From contig NZ_PUIA01000074.1 in NCBI RefSeq assembly GCF_002967715.1, positions 248,001-312,000 on the forward strand: a stretch of 64,000 nt of DNA. Reading direction: 5' to 3'. Within the stretch, counting starts at the first letter, position 1; each line of letters begins with the position of its first letter. Below the pieces are notes generated by a model that searched no databases, was not told the DNA's origin, and was given only the letters and a program-made list of their open reading frames with translations. Below are positions 31,884 to 41,215 of the stretch, one piece after another. This DNA comes from Blastopirellula marina (GTDB lineage Bacteria > Planctomycetota > Planctomycetia > Pirellulales > Pirellulaceae). The translations under genes and the position numbers were made by a program.

Positions 31884-34800
31884 ATGAAGCTTCAGTCGTG
31901 TCGGGAAGTTCGTCGTCGTAAACTTACTCGCACGCGGCTCGCATGCGAGAAGTGTGAGCCTCGTCTTATGCTCGTTGGCGACCTACAGTTCGTGAGCGCC
32001 GCGGATGCCAGTGTTGCTCCTGGAGCCCAACTGAGCGTGCCGGTACTTTACCAGACGCTCGATAGTAACCGAGACCCGTCGGACCAACTCGCCTCTGGAC
32101 TTGGACTCCGATTACACTTCAACTCTTCCTTACTCACCTTCGACAGCCTGGCCCTGGGAGTTACCGAAGACGCATTCTTCAACCCCAACACGGTCGTTGC
32201 CCAGGACGATATCAACGACTTCGATAACGACCCCACGACCGACAAGTTTCTCACCGCCGCTTGGAACGACCTCATTCAGGCCGATGGCGGATGGCCTTCC
32301 GCTTCCGCTCAGCCGGTTACCCTCTACACGGCCAACTTCACCGCGGCTGGCGGCTTTACCGGTCAGACGCTTATCAACTTCAGCAGCAGCAGTACCGGCA
32401 CCAATCCATCCAACGGACAGTCGTTCGCCTTCGATTCTCAGTCGGCGACGATCTCTGCCCAGCCCCCTGGCACCCTGAGCCTCGCGGCAACGGATGCCGA
32501 CAAGCCGGAAGGCGACAGTGCAACGACCAACTATACCTTCACCGTGACCCGCAGCGGCAGCACGACAGGTGCCGCCAGCGTGGACTACGTTGTGAGCGGA
32601 AGCGGACCCAACCCCGCCGATGCAGCCGACTTCGGCGGAACCTTCCCCAATGGCACGGTCAACTTCGCCGATGGTCAAGCCACCCAACTGATCACCATTG
32701 CCGTAGCTGGTGACACGGCAATTGAGGAGAACGAAGGATTTACCGTGACAATCTCTAACCCCGCCGGCGCTACCCTGGGGACAGCGACCGCGGTGGGAAC
32801 TATCCAGAATGATGACGTGGTAGCGACTCCGCTACAGTTCGTGAGCGCCGCGGATGCCAGTGTTGCTCCTGGAGCCCAACTGAGCGTGCCGGTGCTTTAC
32901 CAGACGCTCGATAGTAACCGAGACCCGTCGGACCAACTCGCCTCTGGACTTGGACTCCGATTACACTTCAACTCTTCCTTACTCACCTTCGACAGCCTGG
33001 CCCTGGGAGTTACCGAAGACGCATTCTTCAACCCCAACACGGTCGTTGCCCAGGACGATATCAACGACTTCGATAACGACCCCACGACCGACAAGTTTCT
33101 CACCGCCGCTTGGAACGACCTCATTCAGGCCGATGGCGGATGGCCTTCCGCTTCCGCTCAGCCGGTTACCCTCTACACGGCCAACTTCACCGCGGCTGGC
33201 GGCTTTACCGGTCAGACGCTTATCAACTTCAGCAGCAGCAGTACCGGCACCAATCCATCCAACGGACAGTCGTTCGCCTTCGATTCTCAGTCGGCGACGA
33301 TCTCTGCCCAGCCCCCTGGCACCCTGAGCCTCGCGGCAACGGATGCCGACAAGCCGGAAGGCGACAGTGCAACGACCAACTATACCTTCACCGTGACCCG
33401 CAGCGGCAGCACGACAGGTGCCGCCAGCGTGGACTACGTTGTGAGCGGAAGCGGACCCAACCCCGCCGATGCAGCCGACTTCGGCGGAACCTTCCCCAAT
33501 GGCACGGTCAACTTCGCCGATGGTCAAGCCACCCAACTGATCACCATTGCCGTAGCTGGTGACACGGCAATTGAGGAGAACGAAGGGTTTACCGTGACAA
33601 TCTCTAACCCCGCCGGCGCTACCCTGGGGACAGCGACCGCGGTCGGAACTATCCAGAATGATGACACCAACACGCCTCCAACAATTACCCTCATTGCCGA
33701 CGTAACGATTGACGAAGACACGTCGACAGGCAACCTTGCTTTCACCATTGGAGACCAAGAAACGGCCGCTGGAGCATTGGTCGTTACAGCAACATCAGAC
33801 AATCAATTGCTTGTTCCGAATGCTAAAATCGCGCTGGGAGGAAGTGGTACAGATCGAACGATAAGTGTTACACCAGTGGCGAATCTGTCAGGCACTGCTG
33901 AGATCACTGTGTCAGTGAGTGATGGCACTACGGTCACGGTCGAGTCTTTCATCGTAACGGTGAACGCAGTCAACGATCCTCCTTCTATTTCAGCCATTGC
34001 CGATCAGGTTGTTTTTGTTGGCACAGCGACAGCGGCTCTCCCGTTCACGTTGGACGATATTGACAACGCAGTGGGCACCCTTTCCGTCAGCGCCGTTTCA
34101 GACAATCAAACTTTGATCCCCAATGCCAATATTGTATTGGGTGGAAGTGGAGCCAGTCGCAATATTATGGTAACACCTGCTTCAGGGCAGACTGGCACGG
34201 CACTCATTACCGTTACCGTCGGCGACGGCACGGACACGACAACTGAAGTGTTTGAAGTCAATGTAACCGCCGATGGATTGGAGCTACATTACGTCTTCAC
34301 GATTCCTGGCATCGGAACAGTGACTCCTGGCGATAACTTGGTCCTTCCACCCAACACCGAAGTCATTGTCTCCGTCGTGGCAGATAAGATGCCTGCGATA
34401 AATGATTTAGTGAGCTACCAGTTGAATTTCCAGAATTCGGACCTTGGATCTGGCGGGCTAACGCTTAGCGATTGGGAGACCGATTTCCCCATTGTTATTG
34501 ACGGCAATCTCTTGACGCCGAGTGATGCATTTGTCGCGGCCGCAAACCTACAAGTCCAAACAACGCCTGTCATCCTCGGCTCCTTCAGCCTGACTACTCC
34601 TGCATTTTCTCAAGGAGGGCCCGTAGAGTTCCTTCTGACACTGGACGAAGTCTCCGGGAATGAAATCACTAGCACCACGATTGGTTCGTTAAGTGGTCAG
34701 TCCTATTTTATTAGTGATTTTGGCGACGTCATGATCCAATTCGATGTTACGCCACCCCAGGTCGTTGACGTGCAATTGAACGTCGGCCTGACAGATCCTG

Positions 34801-35813
34801 CAAACCTTCCGTCCGGTGTGCAGCCAACAAGCTGGAGCACCCAACGGAGCGACATTCGAAACATCGTCGTCACATTCGATGAGGATATCAGCAACATCAC
34901 TGCAGATGACTTAGTGCTTACCAACCTAGGAATCAACGCCCCGGTGGATGCCGACCAGACGATATCGCTCACCGATGGCATGCTCAGTGTTAACGGGAAT
35001 TCCCTGACTATCACCTTCGCACCGTATCAGTTACCTGACGGTGTGTTCGAACTCCAGGTCCTCTCCACTGTTACCGACCTATTGGGCAATGACCTTGACG
35101 GGGATGGAAACGGAGAAGGTGGCGACGCATATAGCATCGCTGGCAACTCGACTAACAAACTATTCAAGCTGACCGGCGACTACAACGGCACCGGAGGTGT
35201 TAATATCCTCGACTCGGCCGTTCCAATTTATTGGTTTGGCACGACGCTTCCCGCAGCACCGGAATACGTCGACTTGAACAAATCAGGAGCAATTAACGTT
35301 CTCGACTTTTCGGGATATATCGCAAATTTCGGAAAGGCCGTCACCTATCCTGCAGCTCAAATTACACCCGAGGTTTCCGGCGTCCCACTGTTAATGGAAC
35401 CACTCGACACGGATCTCCTCTATGCCTTGCTGGCTGAAGCAGTGGCCGCAAAGAATAGCGTGCAGTCGGCGATTGTAAACAGTGCTCCATTACCGGGAGA
35501 GAGTTTCGAGCCCGCACATTCGGTCGACCAGTTGGCAGTTATGCCGGTCGTATTTTATTCGGATCCCTGCAAGATTATTCCGAACGACAATGTAGGCAAC
35601 GCAATTCCAGTCGTTAGCCCAGATCTTTCGCTAGGTGACAAGATGGACTTTGGTGAGCGACTGATCGAGGATACTGCAGACCAAAATATCGCCGCCATAG
35701 ACGAGTCGTTTCGCGAGCTATCCAACGATGATGACTTCATTCCAGATGAGTTTCTCTGTTTGGACAACGACTGGATTTTACTTAGCTATGCCTCTAAAAA
35801 GAAATCCTATTGA
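31884..35813 (+). CDS. Surface protein with tandem cohesin-like/Calx-beta duplication, cadherin-like and dockerin-like domains
   Basis: The 1,309-residue protein starts with a basic leader and the LEPR-XLL-like motif CEPRLMLVG (residues 24-32). Residues 34-311 and 317-594 are two copies of one unit: a cohesin-like beta domain (GAQLSVPVLYQTLDSN onward) followed by a Calx-beta domain ending QNDD. Two cadherin-like repeats follow at about 597-695 and 697-795 (TISVTPVANLSGTAEITVSV; NIMVTPASGQTGTALITVTV). After further beta domains comes a dockerin-like pair of calcium loops (GDYNGTGGVNILD around residue 1099 and DLNKSGAINVLDF at 1130), then an acidic tail of about 150 residues. The two repeat copies are almost identical in DNA. 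The protein is probably exported and displayed; a binding or scaffolding role is inferred. The ribosome site before the start is weak. Confidence 0.85.
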   Translation: MKLQSCREVRRRKLTRTRLACEKCEPRLMLVGDLQFVSAADASVAPGAQLSVPVLYQTLDSNRDPSDQLASGLGLRLHFNSSLLTFDSLALGVTEDAFFNPNTVVAQDDINDFDNDPTTDKFLTAAWNDLIQADGGWPSASAQPVTLYTANFTAAGGFTGQTLINFSSSSTGTNPSNGQSFAFDSQSATISAQPPGTLSLAATDADKPEGDSATTNYTFTVTRSGSTTGAASVDYVVSGSGPNPADAADFGGTFPNGTVNFADGQATQLITIAVAGDTAIEENEGFTVTISNPAGATLGTATAVGTIQNDDVVATPLQFVSAADASVAPGAQLSVPVLYQTLDSNRDPSDQLASGLGLRLHFNSSLLTFDSLALGVTEDAFFNPNTVVAQDDINDFDNDPTTDKFLTAAWNDLIQADGGWPSASAQPVTLYTANFTAAGGFTGQTLINFSSSSTGTNPSNGQSFAFDSQSATISAQPPGTLSLAATDADKPEGDSATTNYTFTVTRSGSTTGAASVDYVVSGSGPNPADAADFGGTFPNGTVNFADGQATQLITIAVAGDTAIEENEGFTVTISNPAGATLGTATAVGTIQNDDTNTPPTITLIADVTIDEDTSTGNLAFTIGDQETAAGALVVTATSDNQLLVPNAKIALGGSGTDRTISVTPVANLSGTAEITVSVSDGTTVTVESFIVTVNAVNDPPSISAIADQVVFVGTATAALPFTLDDIDNAVGTLSVSAVSDNQTLIPNANIVLGGSGASRNIMVTPASGQTGTALITVTVGDGTDTTTEVFEVNVTADGLELHYVFTIPGIGTVTPGDNLVLPPNTEVIVSVVADKMPAINDLVSYQLNFQNSDLGSGGLTLSDWETDFPIVIDGNLLTPSDAFVAAANLQVQTTPVILGSFSLTTPAFSQGGPVEFLLTLDEVSGNEITSTTIGSLSGQSYFISDFGDVMIQFDVTPPQVVDVQLNVGLTDPANLPSGVQPTSWSTQRSDIRNIVVTFDEDISNITADDLVLTNLGINAPVDADQTISLTDGMLSVNGNSLTITFAPYQLPDGVFELQVLSTVTDLLGNDLDGDGNGEGGDAYSIAGNSTNKLFKLTGDYNGTGGVNILDSAVPIYWFGTTLPAAPEYVDLNKSGAINVLDFSGYIANFGKAVTYPAAQITPEVSGVPLLMEPLDTDLLYALLAEAVAAKNSVQSAIVNSAPLPGESFEPAHSVDQLAVMPVVFYSDPCKIIPNDNVGNAIPVVSPDLSLGDKMDFGERLIEDTADQNIAAIDESFRELSNDDDFIPDEFLCLDNDWILLSYASKKKSY
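31983..32816 (+). repeat. Tandem duplication, copy 1 (834 bp)
   Basis: This copy is separated by 15 bp from copy 2 at 32832-33665. By eye the two differ at three positions only: 32045/32894 (A/G), 32738/33587 (A/G) and 32795/33644 (G/C). All three are third codon positions and silent (Val, Gly, Val). Confidence 0.9.
32832..33665 (+). repeat. Tandem duplication, copy 2 (834 bp)
   Basis: This is the second in-frame copy of the cohesin-like plus Calx-beta unit, offset by exactly 849 bp from copy 1, so the reading frame is preserved. The encoded 278 residues are identical to those of copy 1. Confidence 0.9.
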
Positions 35814-36075
35814 GACCGGCCATTTCAGAGGTGGCGGAACAATTCGCAGTTTGGAGATGCACCACTCTTCGCCATGTCCGTAGGAAAATCGGAATAGACT
35901 AGCTAGAGGCACTCTCTCCAAGTCCGTCAGACGACCAGGGGCATTGTTCGCTTGGATGAATTGTCCCATTTACTTGCCCCGAAGCGATGGAAAACGTCGG
36001 TTTGATAGCAAGAGTGCAGGATGCTTCGCCGAGGGCAAATTAGTCCTATTTGCTATTGAGAGTCATTAAATCGGG

Positions 36076-36092
36076 TCGCTTACGCTAAGCGA
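36076..36092 (+). promoter_or_regulatory. Hairpin ending on the start codon of the metalloprotease gene
   Basis: TCGCTTA-CGC-TAAGCGA forms a 7-bp stem with a 3-base loop, and its last base is the A of the ATG at 36092. In the mRNA it would occupy the place of the ribosome site, and no clear Shine-Dalgarno sequence lies upstream. The TCGCTTACGCT core also resembles short repeats scattered in Pirellulales genomes, recalled but not checked. Confidence 0.4.
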
Positions 36093-39000
36093 TGCAACTA
36101 CCCCTTAAAGAATCAGCGACTATCGTGGCAAAGAATAAACAACAACGAGGTTTACATCTTCCTCGTCGCAGGTTCTCGACAGGACGTTACCCAAGTTTCA
36201 ATACTTCGCGGATAGAAAGACTTGAAAGCCGCTGGATGCTTTCAAGCACGCCAATCGACCTGCAAGTCTCGTCCGATGACCAACTGGTTTCCGATTCTCC
36301 CATGATGGTCGTTAACTCGGGACCTGTCGAACCTGCATGGCTTAGCGAAATGATGATTCAGTGGGGATCCACCGAGTCAATCGAAGAAGCGATTGACTCG
36401 GAGGTGGCATGTCTTCCAGCCGAAGAGGTCTACCTACGAGACTCTGAGATAGAACCAGATTGGCTTGTATCCAGTATCCCGACCGAAAATTCGGTTTCGA
36501 TCGAAGCGATGTTCCCATTGTCGGAAACCTTCAAGCTCCACAGTAAGCCCGACTCCAGCTTTACCATCTATCTCGATTTCGACGGGCACACAACCGTAGG
36601 CACGACCTGGAACACTCAATATGGGGTGACAACAATCGAAAGCCCGGCTTACGACACCGACGGTGATCCCAGCACATTCAGCAACTCAGAATTGCAACGC
36701 ATTCAGGACGTATGGGAAATTGTAGCCGAAGATTTTGCCCCATTTGACGTCAACGTTACTACTGAAGATCCCGGTTCCGAGGCCCTTCGCAAGTCGGGCA
36801 CAGGGGATTCGCAGTGGGGTGCACGAGTCGTCATTACGGATGATACGTTTGCCGATTGTGGCTGCGGCGGGCATGCCTATATCGGCGCTTTTGAGGATCC
36901 ACTTGACGAACCGGGATTCGTCTACAACACCAGCTTGCTAGGCGTGGCAGAAGCAGCTAGTCACGAAGTTGGGCACATGCTTAATCTCGCCCATGATGGC
37001 CTAACCGATGGCACAACCTACTACGGTGGTCACGGTAGCGGCGTTACCAAGTGGGGACCGATCATGGGTGCCTCGTATAGCGTAGCTGTCTCTCAGTGGG
37101 ATTTCGGTGAGTACTATAACGCCAATAACAACACCTCTTCGGCGAACTACAGCAACGGCAAGGATGACCTTGATGTTATTACCACCACCAATGGGTTCAC
37201 CTTCCGTGCCGACGATCATGGCAATGGAATTAGCACGGCAACCTTGTTGAATTCTGGAGGAGAATCGTCGTTCAGTGGGTCCGGTATTATTGAACGGAAT
37301 ACGGACTTGGACGTATTTGCTTTCACAACCACTGGCGGCGTTGGCTCCTTTCAATTTCAATCTCCTTCGTCACGCCCCAACCTGGATATCTGGGCAGGTA
37401 TCTATGACTCCAACGGTAATTTGGTTGCTCAATCGAACCCAAGCAATAACTTATCGGCATCCTTGAATGACATCTTACTAGAAGCGGGAACTTACTACCT
37501 GAAAGTTGATGGTGTCGGTAGCCATGGTGTATACAATCCCATCACCGACAAGGTTGAGGATCCTTCCTCGCCGCCATGGCTGACAAGTAGCCCGGTAGGG
37601 TATTCACAGTATGGAAGCCTCGGACAATACGTTTTGACGGGATCTATTGTTGAAGCATCGAACGTTTTGCTTTCCGTCGCCGATGTGAGCGTTCTCGAAG
37701 GAAATACCGCGACCATCGTAATTTCTCTTTCCGAACCGACGACGGATGTCATTCAAGTTACCGTTAAGACGCTCTCGGGAACGGCAGATCAAACCGACTT
37801 CACTTCGCTGAACCAAGTTATTTCCATTCCGGCGAATTCCACCAGCTATTCTTTTCAGTTACCTACAGTGGAAGATGTCGAAGTAGAATCAGACGAGACC
37901 TTTGCCGTGGAACTTAGTAACGCGGTGAATGCTACGATCGACGATGGTTTGGCTATCGTAACCATTCAAAATGATGACGCGGGGCTGCAAATCTTTAGTT
38001 TGGCTGCTTCGAAAGATGAGTCAGATAGCGGGACGACAGATTTTACATTCACGATTGCGCGTACAGGAAACACGAGTGGGGCCACTACTTTCAACTACCA
38101 GGTTCTAGGAAGTGGTGTTAATCCGGCTTCCGCAAACGACTTCGGAGGAACATTCCCTTCGGGAACACTTAGCTTTGGCCTCGGCGAAACAAGCAAGCTA
38201 TTAACCATATCAGTTAGTGGCGATTCACAGGTGGAAGCCGATGAACTCTTCAAAGTGCTTCTAAGCAATCCCACGGCAGATACAAGCATCCTTGTGGCGG
38301 AAGCAGAAGGGGTGATTCTCAACGATGATGCCGAGCTGCTGCTAGCGCCGACTCTAATTAGCCAATCCGAAGGAAATTCTGGGACAACCATTTATCAATA
38401 CACGGTTACCCGTCTCGGCGACCCTCGCCAGCTAATCGAACTAAACTACAGCGTTTCCGGATTAGGAGTGTCCCAGGCCAGTGCGGAAGACTTCGCCGCT
38501 GGAGTACTACCTTCCGGATCGTTGACGCTTCTTCCTGACCATATGTCAGGCAATATCGACATCTTGGTGGCAAGCGATAGCACGGTAGAAGCGGATGAGG
38601 GCTTTTCGCTGAACGTCACTGTGGTAACTGCCGGCATCCCAATCGATAAAACGACGGTCGACGGACAAATTGCAAACGACGACGCCGCAATTGGGTTTGT
38701 CGTTCCCGCACAATCCTACGCTGAATCGGACAATGACACGGAAGTGGTTGTCATTCTGCAGCGGAGTGGCGACATGAGTGTTTCGCATAACGTCGACTAT
38801 GCGTTCAATGGAGGTGACGCCGATGCAGCCGACTTCGGTGGGATAATCCCCAGCGGAACAATCACGTTTGCGCCTGGCGAAGATAGCCAAGTGATCCGAA
38901 TTACTCTGGCGAGCGATAACAACGTCGAACTGGACGAGTCGTTTGAGTTGAAGCTCAGTGGACCATCTACTGGCGCAACCCTCTCCAATTCTATCTTCAC

Positions 39001-40747
39001 AGGCACCATCTTGAACGATGATACATCGATTGAGATTGTTCCCGTAAACTCGCAAAAACAGGAAGGGGAGGGCAGCTCTACAAGTCTTACCTTTATCGTT
39101 AACCGCACAGGAAACTTAACTAGTACTTCCAATATCCGATTTGATGTATTGAGTGATGGAATTGCTGGTGCCACTGCTTCCGATTTTGTCGGAAATGCCC
39201 TTCCCTCAGGCCAGTTAACCTTTGCTCCTGGTGAAACTCAGAAACAAATCGACATCAAAGTACAGGACGACTCAGAGGTTGAAGAGGACGAGAGTTTCAT
39301 CGTTGAACTTTCTGAACCATCTTCCGATGTGACCATCTCAACAGACCAGGCAATAGGTTTAATTATTAACGATGATGCCGCTTTCTCAATTACGCCACTT
39401 ACGAACGAGGCTGCAGAAGGAGACCAAGGACTAACACCGTTGACCTTCCTCGTTACACGTTCAGGGGCTGTAAGTGCCATCGCCTCCGTTGATTTCGCCG
39501 TCAGCATCGAGACCAATGATACCGCAGATGCGGTTGACTTCGGTGGATCTTTGCCGCAAGGCAGCGTGCTCTTTAATGCGAATGAATCACAGCGAACAAT
39601 AACAATCGATGTTCAGGGTGACGACGAAGTTGAGACAAATGAGACATTTACTATCACCCTTTCTAATCCATCACTAGGGCATGTGATTGAGACAGCAGTT
39701 TCCGGCGGCATTATCAACAATGACGACATCGGTGTGCGAATCGAAGCTGTTATCAGTGGTGTGAGCGAAGGTAGCATTTTCGCCTATCGCATCGTTCGAA
39801 CTGGCGATTCCACGCAAACGACTACCATTCAGTACGCTGCCCAAGGAAGTGGTGCCTCCCCAGTCGATGCGGCAGATTTTGGAGGTACACTACCCAGCGG
39901 GCAAGTCGTATTCACACCAGGGCAAACTTCGAAACTAGTTACATTCAGCTCAAGTCAGGATCTGCTTGTCGAAGCAGATGAGACCTTTACCATCTCGATT
40001 ACAGGTGACGGAAGTTTCGTTATCTCCACAGGCTCACTGACGGGCACTATTTTTAACGACGACACATCGACGCAATTTGCTCCGCTCGATGTAAATGAAG
40101 ACGGGACAGTTGATGCGTCAACCGATGGCAACCTGATCCTCACAGTAATGTTCGGCCTGCCTGACTCGAACTTGACCCCATTTCGAGGAAGTTCCGTTCT
40201 AACCGAGGCACAGATTTCCAATAACGTGGCCGCGTTGATCTCGGACAATACTCTGGATGTGAATGAAAGTGGAAACGTCGACGCCTCAACCGACGGAAAT
40301 CTGATTCTCGCTGTGTTATTTGGCTTTGCCCCGCAAAACCTAACTCCATTAAGAGGCAATACATCACTCACCAACGAACAGATCTTCGCTAACGTTAATT
40401 CCTTGACTATCGTTCCGCAGGCCAGTCTCACCACCCTTGAAGGTGAGTCAATCGGTTATGCCAAGCCCCAGGATGAACTCGACAGTCCCTCGTATGCCAT
40501 CAGGGAGCCACTGTCTGATAACGCTCTCAACCAGATTTCCGATACAAATCTTCCGGACAAACTACTCACCAACCGATCATTGGTCGAAGAGCTAATTTTC
40601 GACGAAGCTATATCGAATTCTGTAATTCAGTTGCTTTTCGGGGATTGGGATAACTTCTCGCAGCGACTCGCTCTTGATGAATCCGAACTTTACGAACTTT
40701 CACTAGACCTTCTAGGCCTCGATGACACGGAAACCACTGCGAATTGA
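36092..40747 (+). CDS. Metzincin-type metalloprotease with PPC, Calx-beta and dockerin-like domains
   Basis: The 1,551-residue protein has a basic leader with an LEPR-like motif (RLESRWMLSS, residues 43-52). A zinc-protease domain covers about 150-370: HEVGHMLNLAHD at 291-302 supplies the three His ligands and the Glu base, and IMGAS near residue 325 fits the Met-turn of metzincins. A PPC-like domain follows (about 390-520; DLDVFAFTTTGG, AGTYYLKVDGVG). Seven tandem Calx-beta domains of about 112 residues, each ending NDD, fill about 530-1325. Two 56-residue-spaced EF-hand/dockerin-like repeats start at D1333 (DVNEDGTVDASTDGNLIL) and D1389 (DVNESGNVDASTDGNLIL), and an acidic tail ends the protein. 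It is likely a secreted, calcium-dependent protease held at the cell surface. The substrate is unknown. Confidence 0.88.
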   Translation: MQLPLKESATIVAKNKQQRGLHLPRRRFSTGRYPSFNTSRIERLESRWMLSSTPIDLQVSSDDQLVSDSPMMVVNSGPVEPAWLSEMMIQWGSTESIEEAIDSEVACLPAEEVYLRDSEIEPDWLVSSIPTENSVSIEAMFPLSETFKLHSKPDSSFTIYLDFDGHTTVGTTWNTQYGVTTIESPAYDTDGDPSTFSNSELQRIQDVWEIVAEDFAPFDVNVTTEDPGSEALRKSGTGDSQWGARVVITDDTFADCGCGGHAYIGAFEDPLDEPGFVYNTSLLGVAEAASHEVGHMLNLAHDGLTDGTTYYGGHGSGVTKWGPIMGASYSVAVSQWDFGEYYNANNNTSSANYSNGKDDLDVITTTNGFTFRADDHGNGISTATLLNSGGESSFSGSGIIERNTDLDVFAFTTTGGVGSFQFQSPSSRPNLDIWAGIYDSNGNLVAQSNPSNNLSASLNDILLEAGTYYLKVDGVGSHGVYNPITDKVEDPSSPPWLTSSPVGYSQYGSLGQYVLTGSIVEASNVLLSVADVSVLEGNTATIVISLSEPTTDVIQVTVKTLSGTADQTDFTSLNQVISIPANSTSYSFQLPTVEDVEVESDETFAVELSNAVNATIDDGLAIVTIQNDDAGLQIFSLAASKDESDSGTTDFTFTIARTGNTSGATTFNYQVLGSGVNPASANDFGGTFPSGTLSFGLGETSKLLTISVSGDSQVEADELFKVLLSNPTADTSILVAEAEGVILNDDAELLLAPTLISQSEGNSGTTIYQYTVTRLGDPRQLIELNYSVSGLGVSQASAEDFAAGVLPSGSLTLLPDHMSGNIDILVASDSTVEADEGFSLNVTVVTAGIPIDKTTVDGQIANDDAAIGFVVPAQSYAESDNDTEVVVILQRSGDMSVSHNVDYAFNGGDADAADFGGIIPSGTITFAPGEDSQVIRITLASDNNVELDESFELKLSGPSTGATLSNSIFTGTILNDDTSIEIVPVNSQKQEGEGSSTSLTFIVNRTGNLTSTSNIRFDVLSDGIAGATASDFVGNALPSGQLTFAPGETQKQIDIKVQDDSEVEEDESFIVELSEPSSDVTISTDQAIGLIINDDAAFSITPLTNEAAEGDQGLTPLTFLVTRSGAVSAIASVDFAVSIETNDTADAVDFGGSLPQGSVLFNANESQRTITIDVQGDDEVETNETFTITLSNPSLGHVIETAVSGGIINNDDIGVRIEAVISGVSEGSIFAYRIVRTGDSTQTTTIQYAAQGSGASPVDAADFGGTLPSGQVVFTPGQTSKLVTFSSSQDLLVEADETFTISITGDGSFVISTGSLTGTIFNDDTSTQFAPLDVNEDGTVDASTDGNLILTVMFGLPDSNLTPFRGSSVLTEAQISNNVAALISDNTLDVNESGNVDASTDGNLILAVLFGFAPQNLTPLRGNTSLTNEQIFANVNSLTIVPQASLTTLEGESIGYAKPQDELDSPSYAIREPLSDNALNQISDTNLPDKLLTNRSLVEELIFDEAISNSVIQLLFGDWDNFSQRLALDESELYELSLDLLGLDDTETTAN

Positions 40748-41215
40748 GTGTCGTGCAGATCGCGCGATCACAAGATAATTCGGGCCAAATTGGCGGCGAT
40801 CTGACTTATTGTGGTACCCATTGATCATTGAACCTCTATTTCCTCGCAGAATACATCTGTCTGGCTACGGTTGTGAACGATTATCGCGCTGTATGATTTT
40901 GCGTGAATGGAATTCGATATGGGATCTTATTGTTCGCTAGCGTAAAGAACCTCCGCCCGGCCATTACTTTCATCGGAACAGACCTCAGTCTGAATTCTAG
41001 ATAATTGAGTGCGAGCATTTGCGTGTTGAGTTACACTAACTCTAGCGAAAGCAGAGTTTCGATGATGGGGCTTTATCGGACGGACCAGCATCAACCTCGT
41101 AAGAATATGTGAATCGTTTGCGATTGAACGATCTGCGAGCATTTCATACGCTTTCGTTTCCTGCCTAAACCCCACGCTGTTCAATCTCCTTCCTCCCAAG
41201 AACCAGGCCTTCCCT
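40748..41215. other. Intergenic region without a recognisable gene
   Basis: This is a 468-bp gap between the protease gene and the DUF1592-family gene. A 12-bp palindrome GATCGCGCGATC lies at 40758-40769 just after the stop, but it has no loop or T-run. Small open frames here have no recognisable product. The promoter of the next gene should lie in this stretch, but no clear -35/-10 pair was seen. Confidence 0.5.

Noticed and set aside
32979-33758. Minus-strand open frame of 259 codons, and a related one at 32130-32687
   Set aside because: Both are antisense to the duplicated unit and appear twice because the unit does. They have no recognisable product.
40758-40769. GATCGCGCGATC palindrome after the metalloprotease gene as a terminator
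   Set aside because: It has no loop and no T-run, and a 12-bp palindrome of this composition can occur by chance.
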